Shown here: positions 21,080 to 32,700 of the stretch, piece after piece | Position numbering within the stretch: position 1 is the stretch's first letter | Layout: each line of letters opens with the position of its first letter | Assembly: GCA_027257055.1 (NCBI GenBank) | Contig: JAPVLO010000180.1 | Span: forward strand, 1 to 64,000 | Direction of reading: 5' to 3' | Source: Cephalopachus bancanus | Lineage: Eukaryota > Chordata > Mammalia > Primates > Tarsiidae | DNA length: 64,000 nt | The notes under the pieces: model-generated | Seen by the model: only the letters and a program-made list of their open reading frames with translations | Database searches by the model: none | What the model was told of the DNA's origin: nothing | Position numbers and translations under genes: made by a program

Positions 21080-21742
21080 GGTATTTGACTAAACCCTTAA
21101 TTTTTGGAACCCTAGTTTGAAAAACAGTAATGAATATTGGTTTTAGAGACAAGACTTTCAGGGAAAACACTCAACTTGCTTTTTACTTAAAAGTGAGTAC
21201 ATTACATGTCAAGTCTTAGGAATGGTGAAGATTCTTCACTAGAGAGCCCAAACTCAAGGGATTTCTGTGTACTTTTTCTCAAGTCATAGAGATGTGTATA
21301 GAATTGGTGTCACCAGGACAATGACTTGGACACACATGACACTCAAAAAGTAGTTTCACTGATGTGTGAGGGCTTAGTATCATTAATCCAAAATGAATAT
21401 TAGACTTCCTCCCTAAGGGCTGGTGAACGGCACCTTGCTCTGTTAATGAGTTTGTAGTTCTTAAACATTTTTAGGCTTTTGAGGCGGAATTCAAGCAGAT
21501 TTTCTGTGATGAAGGCAGTAGCTTCTAGATTTGTGTTTTGAACAGTTGTTATTCTTTCTGGCAGTTAAACGCACCTATACTTGACTAGGAGAAGCAGTTG
21601 TTTCCTGACCCTTGCCACTTGCCAAGCTGTGTGCATGTGGAGAGTGAGCTGCTATCCAGAGAGACCGTGCCTGCTTCTCAGGTTTGCTTTGTTTTTTGGA
21701 GATGACTTGATCACTGTAACACGTTATCCATATAGCCAGAGT
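21080..21742. other. Intronic unique sequence, nothing recognised
   Basis: AT-rich, with no supportable exon or repeat family. Confidence 0.5.
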
Positions 21743-21747
21743 TCTCT

Positions 21748-21754
<7 letters not shown>

Positions 21755-21778
<24 letters not shown>

Positions 21779-22052
21779 GAGTTGGAGTCTCACTCTGTCG
21801 CCCAGACTGGAGTGCAGTGGCCGCTCCCGGCCACCACAGCCTCGACCTGCTGGGCTCCGGCGATCCTTCCGCCTCAGCCTTCCAAGTAGCTGGAACTACA
21901 GGCGCACGCTACCACGCCCGGCTAATTTTTGATTTATTGTAGAGATGAGGTCTCCCAAGTTGCCCAGGCGGGTCTCGAACGCGGGCTCCAGCAATCCACT
22001 CATCTTAGCCTCCCAAAGTGCTGGGATTACAGGCTGAGCCACCGAACCCGGC
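21755..22052 (-). mobile_element. Alu, young/intermediate subfamily
   Basis: Inverted copy with TCTCTTTTATTT at 21,743-21,754 and 22,053-22,064. It has a small deletion in the T-arm ('gcgggtctcgaacgcgggctcc') and retains 'aagttgcccagg'. Confidence 0.95.
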
Positions 22053-22064
22053 TCTCTTTTATTT

Positions 22065-22788
22065 TTAACATGCCAACGGGCTTTCCTAATGTGAGGAACA
22101 CTGGATCCAGGCATGTACTTTAGTGTTTTATGCATGACAGAAATAATTATTCACGATGCCAGCAGCATTTACAAGTATTTGGGGAGAAAAATGTAAAGCC
22201 CTTTATTGATCATACCCGTTGCTTTAGTGACATAGTTGAAAGATGCTATTATTGGAATATGAAACATTTAAGTATATGTATTAGCCTACATGTATGAAAT
22301 AGCATCAGCTAAGAACTTAATATTAGTGTAGTTATCCAGGAAGAGCCTTTCTTTTTCCCTTCCCTCCAGTGCAATGTTTTCTTGCCTTTTTTCATTCCTC
22401 TTCAACTGGAAGCTTATATGCTATGTGTGTTAGGATAGGAGGCATTGATTTTAGCCACCAGCAGTCACTTTTCATGAACAAAGACACTTCTGCTCTCAGA
22501 AGACCCAACACGTCACCTTTGAGAAACTATTTTATTTGTAATGAGGTTTTTCTGGATGGAGGAAGAAAATCAGTGCTAGACACTCTCGGGGTGTTGTCAA
22601 GGTGAGTCAGCAGCATTCACCATCACGTCAGTTCCAGAGGTGGAGCTGATGATGGACTCCATTGTCACATATGTGGCAAGTGTTAGTACTTGGCTTCCTG
22701 CCCACTGGGCGAGACAGTGTGGGCCTAACTTGAGTTGCGTAGGTTCCAGAAAGAAGCCCAAGCATGTGTAAGCATGGTGAGTGAGATG
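22065..22788. other. Intronic unique sequence, nothing recognised
   Basis: No exon with acceptor and donor and no repeat family can be supported. Confidence 0.5.
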
Positions 22789-22797
22789 TGATTATGG

Positions 22798-23089
22798 GCG
22801 GGGCGCGGTGGCATAGGCCTGTAATCCCAGCGCTTTGGGAGGCTGAGGTGAGAGGATTGCCGGAGTCCAGAGATTTAAGGCCAGCCTGGGCAACTAAGTG
22901 AGAACTCATCTCTACAATAAATAAAAAACTAGCTGGGCGTGGTGGTGCATGCCTGTAGTTCCAGCTACTTGGAAGGCTGAAGCAGAGGGTTTGCCTGAGC
23001 CCAGCAGGTGGAGGCTGCAGTGACTGTGAGCATGCCACTGCACTGCAGCCTGGGCGACAGAGTGAGACTCCGACTCAAAAAAAAAAAAT
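22798..23089 (+). mobile_element. Alu (older subfamily)
   Basis: Direct dimer with TGATTATGG at 22,789-22,797 and 23,090-23,098. Confidence 0.95.
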
Positions 23090-23255
23090 TGATTATGGTG
23101 ATTATGGAAAATGGTCTGACTTTAAAGTAGAAAATAAATCACCTCTCTTCCTCAGACTGAATAATACAATTCTTTCCTATAAAAGGGTTATTCTGGATGA
23201 AAATAAATTAAATGCCGCTATTTCAAATACTAAGATTTTCAGTTTTCTACTTTTT

Positions 23256-23543
23256 TTTTTTTTCTGAGGTGGAGTCTAACTCTGTCGCCCAGACTGGAGT
23301 GCAGTGGCCGCTCCTAGCCACCGCAGCCTCGACCTGCTGGGCTCTGGCGATCCTTCCGCCTCAGCCTTCCAAGTAGCTGGAACTACAGGCATGCGCTACC
23401 ACGCCCAGCTAATTTTTGATTTATTGTAGAGATGAGGTCTCGCCAAGTTGCCCAGGCGGGTCTCGAACCCACGGGCTCAGGCAATCCATTCACCTCAGCC
23501 TCCCAAAGGCACGGGATTACAGGCTGATCCACCGAGCCTGGCT
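23256..23543 (-). mobile_element. Alu, young subfamily
   Basis: Inverted copy flanked by gtttKctactttt at 23,243-23,255 and 23,545-23,557 with one difference. It keeps 'aagttgcccagg', so it is an early member of the young group. Confidence 0.93.
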
Positions 23544-23559
23544 AGTTTGCTACTTTTAT

Positions 23560-24255
23560 TCTAGCCAGCAGAGTGACTGGGAAGTCATCAGACTGACACC
23601 AGTGTCTTCAAATAATTCCTTTTCCAGTTTGACTTTTAATTGGTAAGTACAGTCTGAGCAGTAGATTTTTGAGAGCTGCGAGGAGGTTACTTTACTGAGA
23701 GTGCTGATTTGGGACCAGTCCTTTGAAAATAGGACTCCTGTGCCTTTGGGCAAGTGTCTTCTAGCTTTCCCTTACCTGTGCATCAGGTAATGTAGGTTTC
23801 TTGTAAGCGTCAGTCTGAAGGCAACGCGAGAGCCCCCTCTTTTCTCCGTTGGAGGGGCTGATGCTTCATTCTCCTGTTGGCTCTGAGTGATGTTTCTCTT
23901 TCCACCGTGTGGTGACAGGCTTAAAGATAGGAGGCTGTGATGACAGGTGGTGGCAGGTGCGGCTGGTGCTCCTCTCCTCTCCACGTCACTTCACTCTTCC
24001 TCTGCACGCTGCCTCCCTGTATGCTCACTCCCAATAGCCAGGACCTGTGTCCTTGTCAATGCTCCTAAAGCTGCTTTTGCCTGAGTGCCCCGGGAGCCTG
24101 AGCGTTTATATCCCTTGCAAAGGGGGCAGTGCCTAGGAGGAGTAGGACAGCTTTGGCTTCCTGTCCTGCCCCCTTGGTAATGGAACAGCTCTGAAGTGTG
24201 ATCCACACTCTGTCCAGAGTTCCTTTGCAGGGTTGAACTAGAGTTACTCTGCTTG
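23560..24255. other. Intronic unique sequence, nothing recognised
   Basis: Moderately GC-rich with several short frames, but no splice-bounded coding segment. Confidence 0.5.
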
Positions 24256-24264
24256 GGACTTCTT

Positions 24265-24537
24265 CCTTTTTTTTTTTTTTGGAGTTGGAGTCTCACTCTG
24301 TCACTCAGGCTAGAGGGCAGTGGCATGCTCCCGGCCACCGCAGCCTCGACCTGCTGGGTTCCGGCGATCCTTCCGCCTCAGCCTTCCAAGTAACTGGAAC
24401 TACGGACACGTGCCACCATGCCCTGCCAATTTTTTGATTTATTGTAGAGATGAGGTCTCGCCAAATTGCCCAGGCAGTCCTCTCACCTCAGTGTCCCAAA
24501 GTGCTGGTATTATAGGCGCGAGCCACCACACCCAGCC
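24265..24537 (-). mobile_element. Alu (older subfamily, small internal deletion)
   Basis: Inverted copy with GGACTTCTT at 24,256-24,264 and 24,538-24,546. About 25 bases around the B box are deleted ('cccaggcagtcctctcacc'). Confidence 0.94.
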
Positions 24538-24546
24538 GGACTTCTT

Positions 24547-25104
24547 AACATCACATGCTTGCTTGGCTTCGTTCCCTCCCTTGTGCCACTTCCCCATCCC
24601 CACCAGTCTTTCCTGGAAGCACTTCCCAAAAGTGTCTTGAGCAGGAGTATTCATCTCAGGATCTGATCCTGGGAGCTCACATTAATCCATAACAGTGGGT
24701 TGACTGAGTCGGAATTGAGACGCTCGAGGGCTTTGGCCCCTGTGAAATCCCAGGTGAGGCTGGAGAGCAGCACGGAGGTCGTGTGTCACCCTCCTGCCTT
24801 CCTTCCGAACCTCGTCCTCTGCCTTGCGTGTTGTTTTCTCTCTCCTCTCCCTGGCTCTGATGCTCTTACCCTCTGCTCCCCGTTTTCAGGTGGGCCTGTA
24901 AACCGGTGGACCCTCCTTGACCCTGCCAGCAACCGCCAGAATTCTGAAGTTGGTACTTGCTGATGTTTTCTTGTGGATAAATTAAAAAAAGAAAAAAAAA
25001 AGAACTTCAAAATTTGCATGGAAGCAGTTATCCAGTTCACATGGCATATTCTGACGGCCAAGAACCTGTACTCACTGAGCAGGCTCTTGCCCTGCCCTCC
25101 CTTG
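24547..25104. other. Intronic unique sequence, nothing recognised
   Basis: GC-moderate sequence with pyrimidine-rich stretches. No exon or repeat family can be supported. Confidence 0.5.
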
Positions 25105-25114
25105 TGGATAGTTT

Positions 25115-25409
25115 GGTTTTGTTGAGTTGGAGGCTCACTCTGTCACCCAGGCTGCAGTGCAGTGGCATGTTCACATCCGCTGCAGCCTTGGCCTGCTGGG
25201 CTCAGGTGATCCTTCTGCCTCAGCCTTCCGAGTAGCTGAAACTACAGGCATGTGCCACCACATTTGGCTAATATTTTGATTTATTGTAGAGATGAGGTCT
25301 CGCCGAGGCTGAATTGCCTAGGCTGATCTTGACCTAATGGCCTAGGCAATCCTTTCAACTCAGCCTCCCAAAGTGCTGGTATTATAGGTGTGAGCCACTG
25401 TGCCTGGCC
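25115..25409 (-). mobile_element. Alu (older subfamily)
   Basis: Inverted dimer with TGGATAGTTT at 25,105-25,114 and 25,410-25,419. The centre carries a small insertion ('cgccgaggctgaattgcc'). Confidence 0.94.
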
Positions 25410-25800
25410 TGGATAGTTTTATGTGATGTTTTATCTCCCCAAGTAGACTGAGATATGGGCGAACAGAGGCCATATCAAACATTTTTTGGGGCCTCTGATG
25501 TGTTTGGTGATAAAACCTAAATACACAAAGCTCACTAACAGTACAGGCTTAGCCATGTGCCATGACAGGAGTGCGCATACACAGCATTACGGGCACTTTG
25601 TAGAAGCGTTGGTGTGGGCTGCAGTCGTGGGGAAAGACTTCCTTTGGGGGCAGTGGGACATGACGGGGACCTGAAGAGTGAATAGGATTTGAATGCATGA
25701 GGAGGCTGGGAAGAAGACCTGTGTCAGGAGGAGGCAGTAGGGAGAGTGGAGTGAAGCTTGGGGAGAGGCATGGGCTAGATGTATTTGGGAATAGAGATGA

Positions 25801-26098
25801 GGCCGGGTGCAGTGGCTTATACCTATAATCCCAGCCCTTTGGGAGCCCGAGGTCAGAGGGTGCCTGAGCCCACGGGTTCGAGACTAGCCTGGGCAACTTG
25901 GCAAGACCTCATCTCTGCCATGAATTAAAAAATTAGCCAGGTGTGGTGGCGTGTGCCTGTGGTTCCAGCTACTTGGAAGGCTGAGGCAGGAGGATCACCT
26001 GAGCCCGGCAGAGAGAGACTGTGGTGGCCGTGAGTGTGCCACTGCCCTCCAGCCTGGGTGACAGAGTGAGACTCCAACTCAAAAAAATAAATAAATAA
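25801..26098 (+). mobile_element. Alu (older subfamily)
   Basis: Direct dimer 'gccgggtgcagtggcttatacc' with an (ataa)n-type tail. The insertion lies at the boundary of an older repeat at 26,110. Confidence 0.92.
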
Positions 26099-26109
26099 GT
26101 AAATAGAAA

Positions 26110-26690
26110 AATAAAAATCAAAACTATTTTGAAATATTTTAGACTTATAGAAACATTGCAAAAATAGCACAGTTCCTTTATTTTCCCCTAATTTTAACAC
26201 TTCGTGTAATTGTAGTGCAATTATTAAAACCAGGAAATTAACATGAATAGAATACTTTCAGTTGGTCTGTAGACCTCAATAGAGCTTCACCAGTTTTTCC
26301 ACTAGTTTCCTTTTCTGGGCCATGATTCCATCTAGGATCCTATGTTGCCTCTGGCATGGTAGCTCCCTGCTCGCCTCTAGCTGGTGACAGTTACTCCGTT
26401 GTTTTTTGTTGTTTTGTTGTTGTTGTTTTGTGGTTTTTTTTTTTGTCTTTTATGACCTTGGCACTAATTTTGTAGAATGACTCTCTGAGTTTGTCTGACT
26501 TTTCTCATGCAATGGAAGTTGTGGATTTTTGGCGAGAACACTGAGAATACTGTGCCTTTCTCTATGCATCCTCTCAGGAGCTACATGCTGTCGGTGTGTC
26601 TCACTACTGATGGAGGTCATTTTGATCCCTTGGTTAAGGTGACGTCTGTCAGTTTCCTTTTCTTGAAGGCATGAAATTTAGGAGCTAAGA
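26110..26690. mobile_element. Old L1M-type 3' UTR-like repeat, copy 1
   Basis: It contains the ordered blocks 'acttatagaaacattgcaaaaatagcacag', 'aaaaccaggaaattaacatgaatag', 'ttcaccagtttttccactag', 'ttttatgaccttggcac' and 'ggttaaggtgacgtctgtcagtttc'. This is a known old mammalian LINE-tail repeat. A GTT-rich low-complexity stretch (26,397-26,445) lies inside. The same family recurs at 48,560. Confidence 0.6.
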
Positions 26691-27129
26691 TCTAGGTGCT
26701 AGGTGTGCTCGTTACTGATGTTTATAGTGACTTAGAGATTACTGAGACTGTAACTCAACACATGTTTGATTATGAGGGGCAGGGGTAGGAGAGGAGTCAC
26801 ATATGATCTTGAAGTTTTCCACTTGAGTGTTGGTAGAAGTAAAGAAGTCTGGTTGAAGCAAGGATAATTTTTGACTCTGATCTGCTGAATTTGGACTGAT
26901 AATGGTTTGTGTAAGTGGAAATATCTCATTCCCGTTTGAAAATATAAGAAGGGGCTTAGAGAGGAAATGTTGGGATCCGAGATCTGGGGTTCTTGCACAT
27001 AGCAGATGCCTGGTATTTACTTTTCTTTAATAAGGAAATGCAATTGTCTTATAGCATGATATTAACAAGGGCAAGATCATGCTTGGTATGGGAAGCCCTG
27101 GCTTTGCGGTTGTGATCTTGATGTGCACT
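26691..27129. other. Intronic unique sequence, nothing recognised
   Basis: No exon or repeat family was recognised. Confidence 0.5.
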
Positions 27130-27300
27130 GCCATGGATGTTATGGTTAAGTGCTCTTAGCTCAGATACTGTGGAACACATACTTCCAGAGCCTTGTCTTC
27201 TTTATCTGGAAAATTAGAGTGGTACCTGCATCATGGGAAGTTTGTTGGAGGCTTATGTGATCTAATTCGTGTGAAGTGCCTGCCTAACAGAGTCAAGCAC
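27130..27300 (-). mobile_element. MIR SINE remnant
   Basis: 'tcttctttatctggaaaattagagtggtacctgcatcatgggaagtttgttggaggcttatgtgatctaattc' follows the reverse MIR order (counts-block, then 'gttgttgtgaggattaaatgag'). Confidence 0.65.
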
Positions 27301-27790
27301 TCTGTATGTGCTTGGCAACCGTGCATCAGCTTGCTTCCTTCTCTGGTCAAGTGCTGGGTGTCAGTCAGTATAATGGGGCTGAGACCCTTTTTCCTAACCA
27401 TCCCCTGCTGTCCTGCAGAGATACTGATCACAAGGGGACTCGGTAAGAGAGGAAGTTAGGATTGCTACAAACACATAACTACCAGAGCAGCAAACAACCA
27501 GGGAATGGGGGGAAAGAAGATTACTACTCCTCGTCCTCCCCTGGAGAAGCAGCAAGAGCAGTTTGAAAGAAATTTTCAATTTAAGCTGTGCTTTCTGTTC
27601 TCCTAGTATAGTTTTAAAGGAAAATTAAAAAGCATTTTTCACAGTGCTTATTTTTTTCCTCTGTGAATGCAAACGATTATTGAAACAATCCATACTCGCA
27701 GGCAAGACAAAGGCTCTATAATCCCAGACTCAGAAACCGCTGCTATTTACCAAGAATGTATGTTCTCTAGACCTGTGTTGTTCAATAGGA
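27301..27790. other. Intronic unique sequence, nothing recognised
   Basis: It contains an acceptor-like and donor-like pair around 24 bases at 27,419-27,442. That segment would introduce an immediate stop after exon 1, so it is not called an exon. Confidence 0.5.
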
Positions 27791-27795
27791 CAGCC

Positions 27796-28084
27796 AGCCG
27801 GGCTCAGTGGCTCAGCCTGTAATCCCAGCACTTTGGGAGGCCGAGGTGAGGGGATTGCCTGAGCCCACGGGTTCAAGACCCTCCCAGGCAACTTGACGAG
27901 ACCTCGTCTCTACAATAAGTCAAAAAATGAGCTGGGCGTGATAGCACGTGCCTGTATTTCCAGTTTCTTGGAAAGCTGAGGTAGAAGGATCGCTGGAGCC
28001 CAGCAGGTTGAGGTTGCGGTGGCCGGGAGTGTGCCACTGCACGCCAGCCTGGGCGACAGAGTGAGACTCCAACTCAAAAAAAAA
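27796..28084 (+). mobile_element. Alu (intermediate subfamily)
   Basis: It begins 'gccgggctcagtggctcagcctgtaatcccagcac', a young-type head with an older body. It ends in an A-run at about 28,084. Confidence 0.93.
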
Positions 28085-28089
28085 AGCCA

Positions 28090-28480
28090 CATGTGGCTTT
28101 TGAGCAGTTGAAATGAGGCTGGCCCAAATTGGAGTGAGCTGGATGTATGGAATACATGCCAGATCTCCAAGACTTACTAAGAAAAATGTATATGAAATAT
28201 CTCATTCATACCTTTCGTGTCAATTATATGTTGAAATCATTCTGTCATATATATTGCAATACAATATTTTGTTAGATTTGTCTTTTTAATGTGATTATTA
28301 GAAAAGTTAAAGTACCATATGTGACTCACATTTGTGATTTGCGTTTTTTTTTCCTATTGAGCAGTATTGCTTTAGACTTATGCGCAATAGGTACAAAAAA
28401 TAAAAGGGATCTTCCCAACACATTATTTCAAATCCTAATCTATAGCTGTTTATTTCCTGTAGCATAAAGGTAATTTTTGC
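28090..28480. other. Intronic unique AT-rich sequence
   Basis: Nothing recognised. Confidence 0.5.
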
Positions 28481-28485
28481 ATTTT

Positions 28486-28772
28486 TTTTTTTTTTGAGTC
28501 TCGTTCCATCACCCAGACTGGAGTGCAGTGGCACACTCACAGCCACCCCAGCGTCGACCTTCTGGGCTCAGGTGATGCTTCTACCTCAGCCTTCCTAGCA
28601 GCCGGAACTGCAGGCATGCACTACCATGCCTGGTTAATTTTTTTAATTTTTATTGTAGAGATGAGATCTCATCAGGTTGCTCGGGCTGGTATCAAACCCT
28701 TGGGCTCAGGCAGTCCTTTTAGCTCAGCCTCCCAAAGTGCTAGGATTATAGACTTGAGCCTCCGCGTCCAGC
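28486..28772 (-). mobile_element. Alu (older subfamily)
   Basis: Inverted, diverged dimer. Its flanks share 'aatttt.. catttt' sequence (28,471-28,485 and 28,773-28,787). Confidence 0.92.
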
Positions 28773-28779
28773 AATTTTG

Positions 28780-29329
28780 TCATTTTTGATGACTGCATAA
28801 TATGGTAGCATGTGAGTGTACTGTAATGTTTTAACCATTCTCATTTTTATGAGCGTTTAGGTTGGTTTCTTGACATGTAATAACTGTAGAAATTTATGGG
28901 GTTAAGAGTGTTTTTTTTTTGGATACTTGTATACGATGTGTGATGATCAAATGAGGGTATTTGGAATATTCTCTGCCTTAAACATTTATTATTTTTTTGT
29001 GTGTGTTGGGAACATTCACAATTCTGCCTTCTGACTTTTTAAATATTTACGATAAATTGTTGTTAACCTTTTGATATTGTGGAAAATGTTTCAGAACATT
29101 CCTGTAACCTCATTTAAGTATTTTCTCAGGATAGATCCCTACAGGTGGCATGCACATTCACAGTTTTCTTGGTATAACCAGGAGCCTCCAGGAAAGAACC
29201 AGTCTGTTTCTTCATCCCTCAAAGCTTTGGTCATTGTTTTTTTTTTTTTTTAAGCCTCGCTCATAGGAAAGGTTTATGCTTGTTTTAAAGTTGACTTCCG
29301 TTGGAGGGTTGAGCATCTTTTCATATGCT
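28780..29329. other. Intronic AT-rich unique sequence
   Basis: No exon or repeat can be confidently assigned. Several T-runs are present. Confidence 0.45.
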
Positions 29330-29470
29330 TGGTATTCAAAGGGGCTGTGCCTGGCCCCTTTGAACACTTATACCGCACCAGAAGCCAGGGCTATGCTCTT
29401 GAGCTTCCCAGCCTGCAGAACTTTGAATTAAATAAACCTCTTTTCTTAACAAATGACAACTTTTTGAAGA
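29330..29470 (+). mobile_element. LTR 3'-end remnant, MaLR-like
   Basis: 'gagcttcccagcctgcagaactttgaattaaataaacctcttttctt' matches the polyadenylation-signal end typical of THE1/MST/MLT-class solitary LTRs, and includes an AATAAA. Only a short 3' part is recognisable. Confidence 0.45.
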
Positions 29471-29799
29471 TATGGACCTCTTTTGGGACTATCTGGCCTA
29501 AAGAAAGTCAAAAGTAGAGGTTTGCCTACATTTAGGACAGTTTTAAGAAGCACCAGGATGCCCAGGGCCTGGGTGCAGCAAAACAACACAAGCAGGATCA
29601 GACCCCCTACCCTCCTTTCTGTACACGGAGACTCTGTCTATCCTCTCTTCTCCTCTGAGTGGCTTTACTCTGTTGCTGGGGATGAAGGCGGGGAGTGGCA
29701 GGGCAGTGCCAATAGAAAAGATCATCTATGTATGTTTTTATGCTCCGAGGATGTTCCAGAGGGACCATCAGTGGGATAGATACTTCATGGAAGGCAGCA

Positions 29800-29948
29800 G
29801 AGCAGAGCGGTCTGAAGCTGGGCCCTCGAACCAGACAACGTTGGGCAAGTCACATTAGCCTGAGGTCCTTCACTCGAAAATGGGGATGATCACGATGCCT
29901 GCATCATAACCTTATTGTTCATTGAGCTAGCATGGAGTGCTCAGAAAT
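29800..29948 (-). mobile_element. MIR SINE remnant
   Basis: 'acgttgggcaagtcacattagcctgaggtccttcactcgaaaatggggatgatcacgatgcctgcatcataacc' matches the reverse MIR core. An Alu was inserted at its end. Confidence 0.75.
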
Positions 29949-29949
29949 G

Positions 29950-30250
29950 ACTTGGCTCACACCTGTAATCCCAGTACTTTGGGAGGCAGAGGTGAGAGGA
30001 TTTCCCGAGCCCAGGGGTTCAAGACCAGCCTGAGCAACTTGGCAAGACCTCTTCTCTACAATAAGTCAAAAAATTAGATGGGTGCAGTGGTGCATCCCTG
30101 TAATTCTAGCTACTTGGAAGGCAGAGGTGGAAGGATCACCTGAACCCAGCAGGTCAAGTTAGTGGTGGTCGTGAGCAGCATGACACTGCACTCCAGCCTG
30201 GGTGACAGAGTGAGACTCTGACTCAAAAAAAAAAAAAAAAGGAAAAAAAG
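29950..30250 (+). mobile_element. Alu (older subfamily, slightly 5'-truncated)
   Basis: It begins within the head ('cttggctcacacctg') and ends in a long A-run. Confidence 0.9.
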
Positions 30251-30269
30251 TTCAAATGGTTAACAGATA

Positions 30270-30540
30270 TGTAAGAGATAAAACCTGAGAGGATCCTGGC
30301 TTTACAACAAGCCACTCTTGCAGGAACAAATCCAGTCCCATGAGAACTAATTCAGTCTCATCAGGACAAGAACTCACTACTGTGAGAACAGCAACAAACC
30401 ATTCATAAGGGATCCATACCCATGATCCTCACAACTTCCACTAGGCCCAACCTCCAACGCTGCCACACTGGGGACTCAGATTTTAACATGAGCTTTCATG
30501 GGGACAGCCAAGCCATATCTCAGCGATAGCATACATGAAA
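30270..30540 (-). mobile_element. LTR remnant, MaLR-like
   Basis: 'cactcttgcaggaacaaatccagtcccatgagaac', 'ccattcataagggatccatacccatgatc', 'ccactaggcccaacctccaacgctgccacactgggg' and 'aacatgagctttcatggggacagccaagccatatc' are the ordered blocks of the reverse complement of a mammalian retrotransposon LTR. No internal coding region is present. Confidence 0.65.
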
Positions 30541-30785
30541 TCAAGGAGCATAAAATTAGTTATTTCTGATTCTGAGACTATGAATAGCCATCCTTTCACT
30601 TCAGGGCCTTGGCCCTTTTTCCCCAGCCTCATCTTCCTCTTAAAACTATTCATTGAAAAGCCCCTTACTTCCTTTCATGCTTGATGTCTAATGGGTGTTT
30701 TGCTCTCTTTCTGGACTATGACCAGAGACCCAGGTATGAGACTCCTGGAAACCTTCCCCGTTCTGTCAGTTTAAAAAAACCCACC

Positions 30786-31052
30786 TTTTTTGAGTTTTGT
30801 TTTTATAGGAGTCTCACTCTCATCCAGGCTGGAGTGCAGGGCCACCACAGTCTCAACTTGCTGGGCTCAGGCGATCCTTCTGCCTCAGCCTTTCAGGTAG
30901 TTGGAACTACAGGCATAAGCCGCTATACCCGGCTAATTTTTTTTTTTTAAATTTATTGTAGAGATGAGGTCTCGCCAAGTTGCCCAGGCTGGTCTCGAAC
31001 CCGTGGACTCCCAAAGTACTAAGATCATAGGTGTGAACCACCATGCCCAACC
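30786..31052 (-). mobile_element. Alu (older subfamily, internally deleted)
   Basis: Inverted dimer missing part of both monomers ('ctcatccaggctggagtgcagggccaccacag', 'aacccgtggactcccaaag'). Confidence 0.9.
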
Positions 31053-31078
31053 AAAAGGTAGTTTTAAAAATAGAATGA

Positions 31079-31373
31079 AGCCAGGTTCGGTGGCTCAGCC
31101 TGTAATCCCGTGCCTTTGGGAGGCTGAGGTGAATGGATTGCCTGAGCCCGCGGGTTCGAGACCTGCCTGGGTAGCGAGACCTCATCTCTACAGTAAATCA
31201 AAAAACCAGCCGGGCGTGGTAGTGCATGCCTGCAATTCCGGCTACTTGGAAGGCTGAGGCGGAAGTATCGCCGGAGCCCAGAAGGCAAGGCTGTGGTGGC
31301 CGGAAGCGGCCACTGCACTCCAGTCTGGGCAACCAAGTGAGACTCCAACTCAAAAAAAAAAAAAAAAAAAAAA
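31079..31373 (+). mobile_element. Alu, young subfamily
   Basis: Direct copy with AGAATGA at 31,072-31,078 and 31,374-31,380. It lies head-to-head with the inverted Alu 26 bp upstream. A-tail of 24 bases. Confidence 0.95.
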
Positions 31374-31380
31374 AGAATGA

Positions 31381-31943
31381 GTTACAAAGCCAAATTTAAA
31401 GCTACAAAGCCAAATAGAAAACTTTAAGATCATAGGCAATTTTGGATTCACAATTTCACTACTTTTTCTTTTAGGTGTTGCGATTGACAGTTGTTGTCAG
31501 TGAAGACAGGCTGAATCCTATGTTGACACCCCTCACATTTCCCAAAATAGGATTTTGCATACTGTAGGCACTCAGCCAATGTCCTCAAATTGTTTGAAGT
31601 CCATTTGCAATCCCCTTCACCACTTCTAGGACATGGCTCTTTGAGGAAAGCCCTTTCCTTCACCAAGGAGCCACCTTTACCTATCTTCCCGTGATTCTGG
31701 CCAGGCTTTTGGCCTAGGGCACCCCATGGAAAGCCCATCTGCTTCCTCAGGCATTAGCCTAAGTCTGTGGAATGTGGACCCCCTGTCAGGAGATGATTAA
31801 ATGTTGTTGTTCTTTTTTATTACAGTGCTCAAAGACTTAACACAAGGTGTGAATGTGGAATATCAGCAAAATAACCTTTGTGGATGGGAAAGCTAACAGA
31901 ACAGGCTTGTGCTTGAACATCCTAATCTGACACGTTGTTTTGG

Positions 31944-31978
<35 letters not shown>

Positions 31979-32687
31979 TTCCTTAACTTCCCAAAGGTTA
32001 ACATTTATGTTAAAAGTACAATCTCCTTTTATTTTTCCCAAGAAACTCATCAGGTTTGATGAACAGTCTTATCAAGACTCGGTGGGGCTAACTTGGATCT
32101 CCGTCCCTCTCGCTAGAGCTAGCGGAGCAGGGGTGGGCAGAAGACACCAGCGAGTCCTGGAGGAAAAACTAGATCAAGTCGTTTTCAGTTTTCTCTCTCA
32201 CAGGAAAGGCAAGAGTACTCGCCGCGGTTTTTGTCCATTCCCCTGAGAACTAATCCATTCAGACCACCTTTTATACTCATGACTGAGGCAACAAATGTGT
32301 AGAGCATCGTCTAACTGCTGGGATGCATGTTACAGCCAGTCCATGAGCTAGGAGGGCCCACTTTGCAAAGTCTTTTGACCTTGAGTTCTTCCAATTCAGC
32401 GGTTCATTTGTTGTACGAATAAGCATCAAGGCGGTATTAGTACATTAAAGGGAGATAAATTGCTGTATCTCACCTCATCATTAGATTTAATTACATCTTC
32501 AATTTGCCTTATTCCCTAATGAGGGATGATGTTTGTTTGTAAAATAAGGAAAATGAATGTCTCCTCAGACAGAAACTAGTGTTTTCTTGCTGTCAAGCTG
32601 CTTGCTCTTTTAATTGTCGCTGTACTGTGTGTATGTGTGTGACTATAAAACAAGCTGCATGCCCCAAAATGATGGCACTGCCCTTAA
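31381..32687. other. Intronic unique sequence with one AT microsatellite
   Basis: No exon or repeat family was recognised apart from the AT dinucleotide run. Several short frames lack motifs. Confidence 0.5.
31946..31974. repeat. (AT)n microsatellite
   Basis: About 14-15 uninterrupted AT units, likely polymorphic. Confidence 0.95.
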
Positions 32688-32700
32688 AACGTGATTGGTT

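Noticed and set aside
27419..27442. Possible 24-base microexon between ctgtcctgcag and gtaaga
   Set aside because: Joined to the first exon in phase 0 it gives a stop at the third codon, and short acceptor/donor pairs are common by chance.
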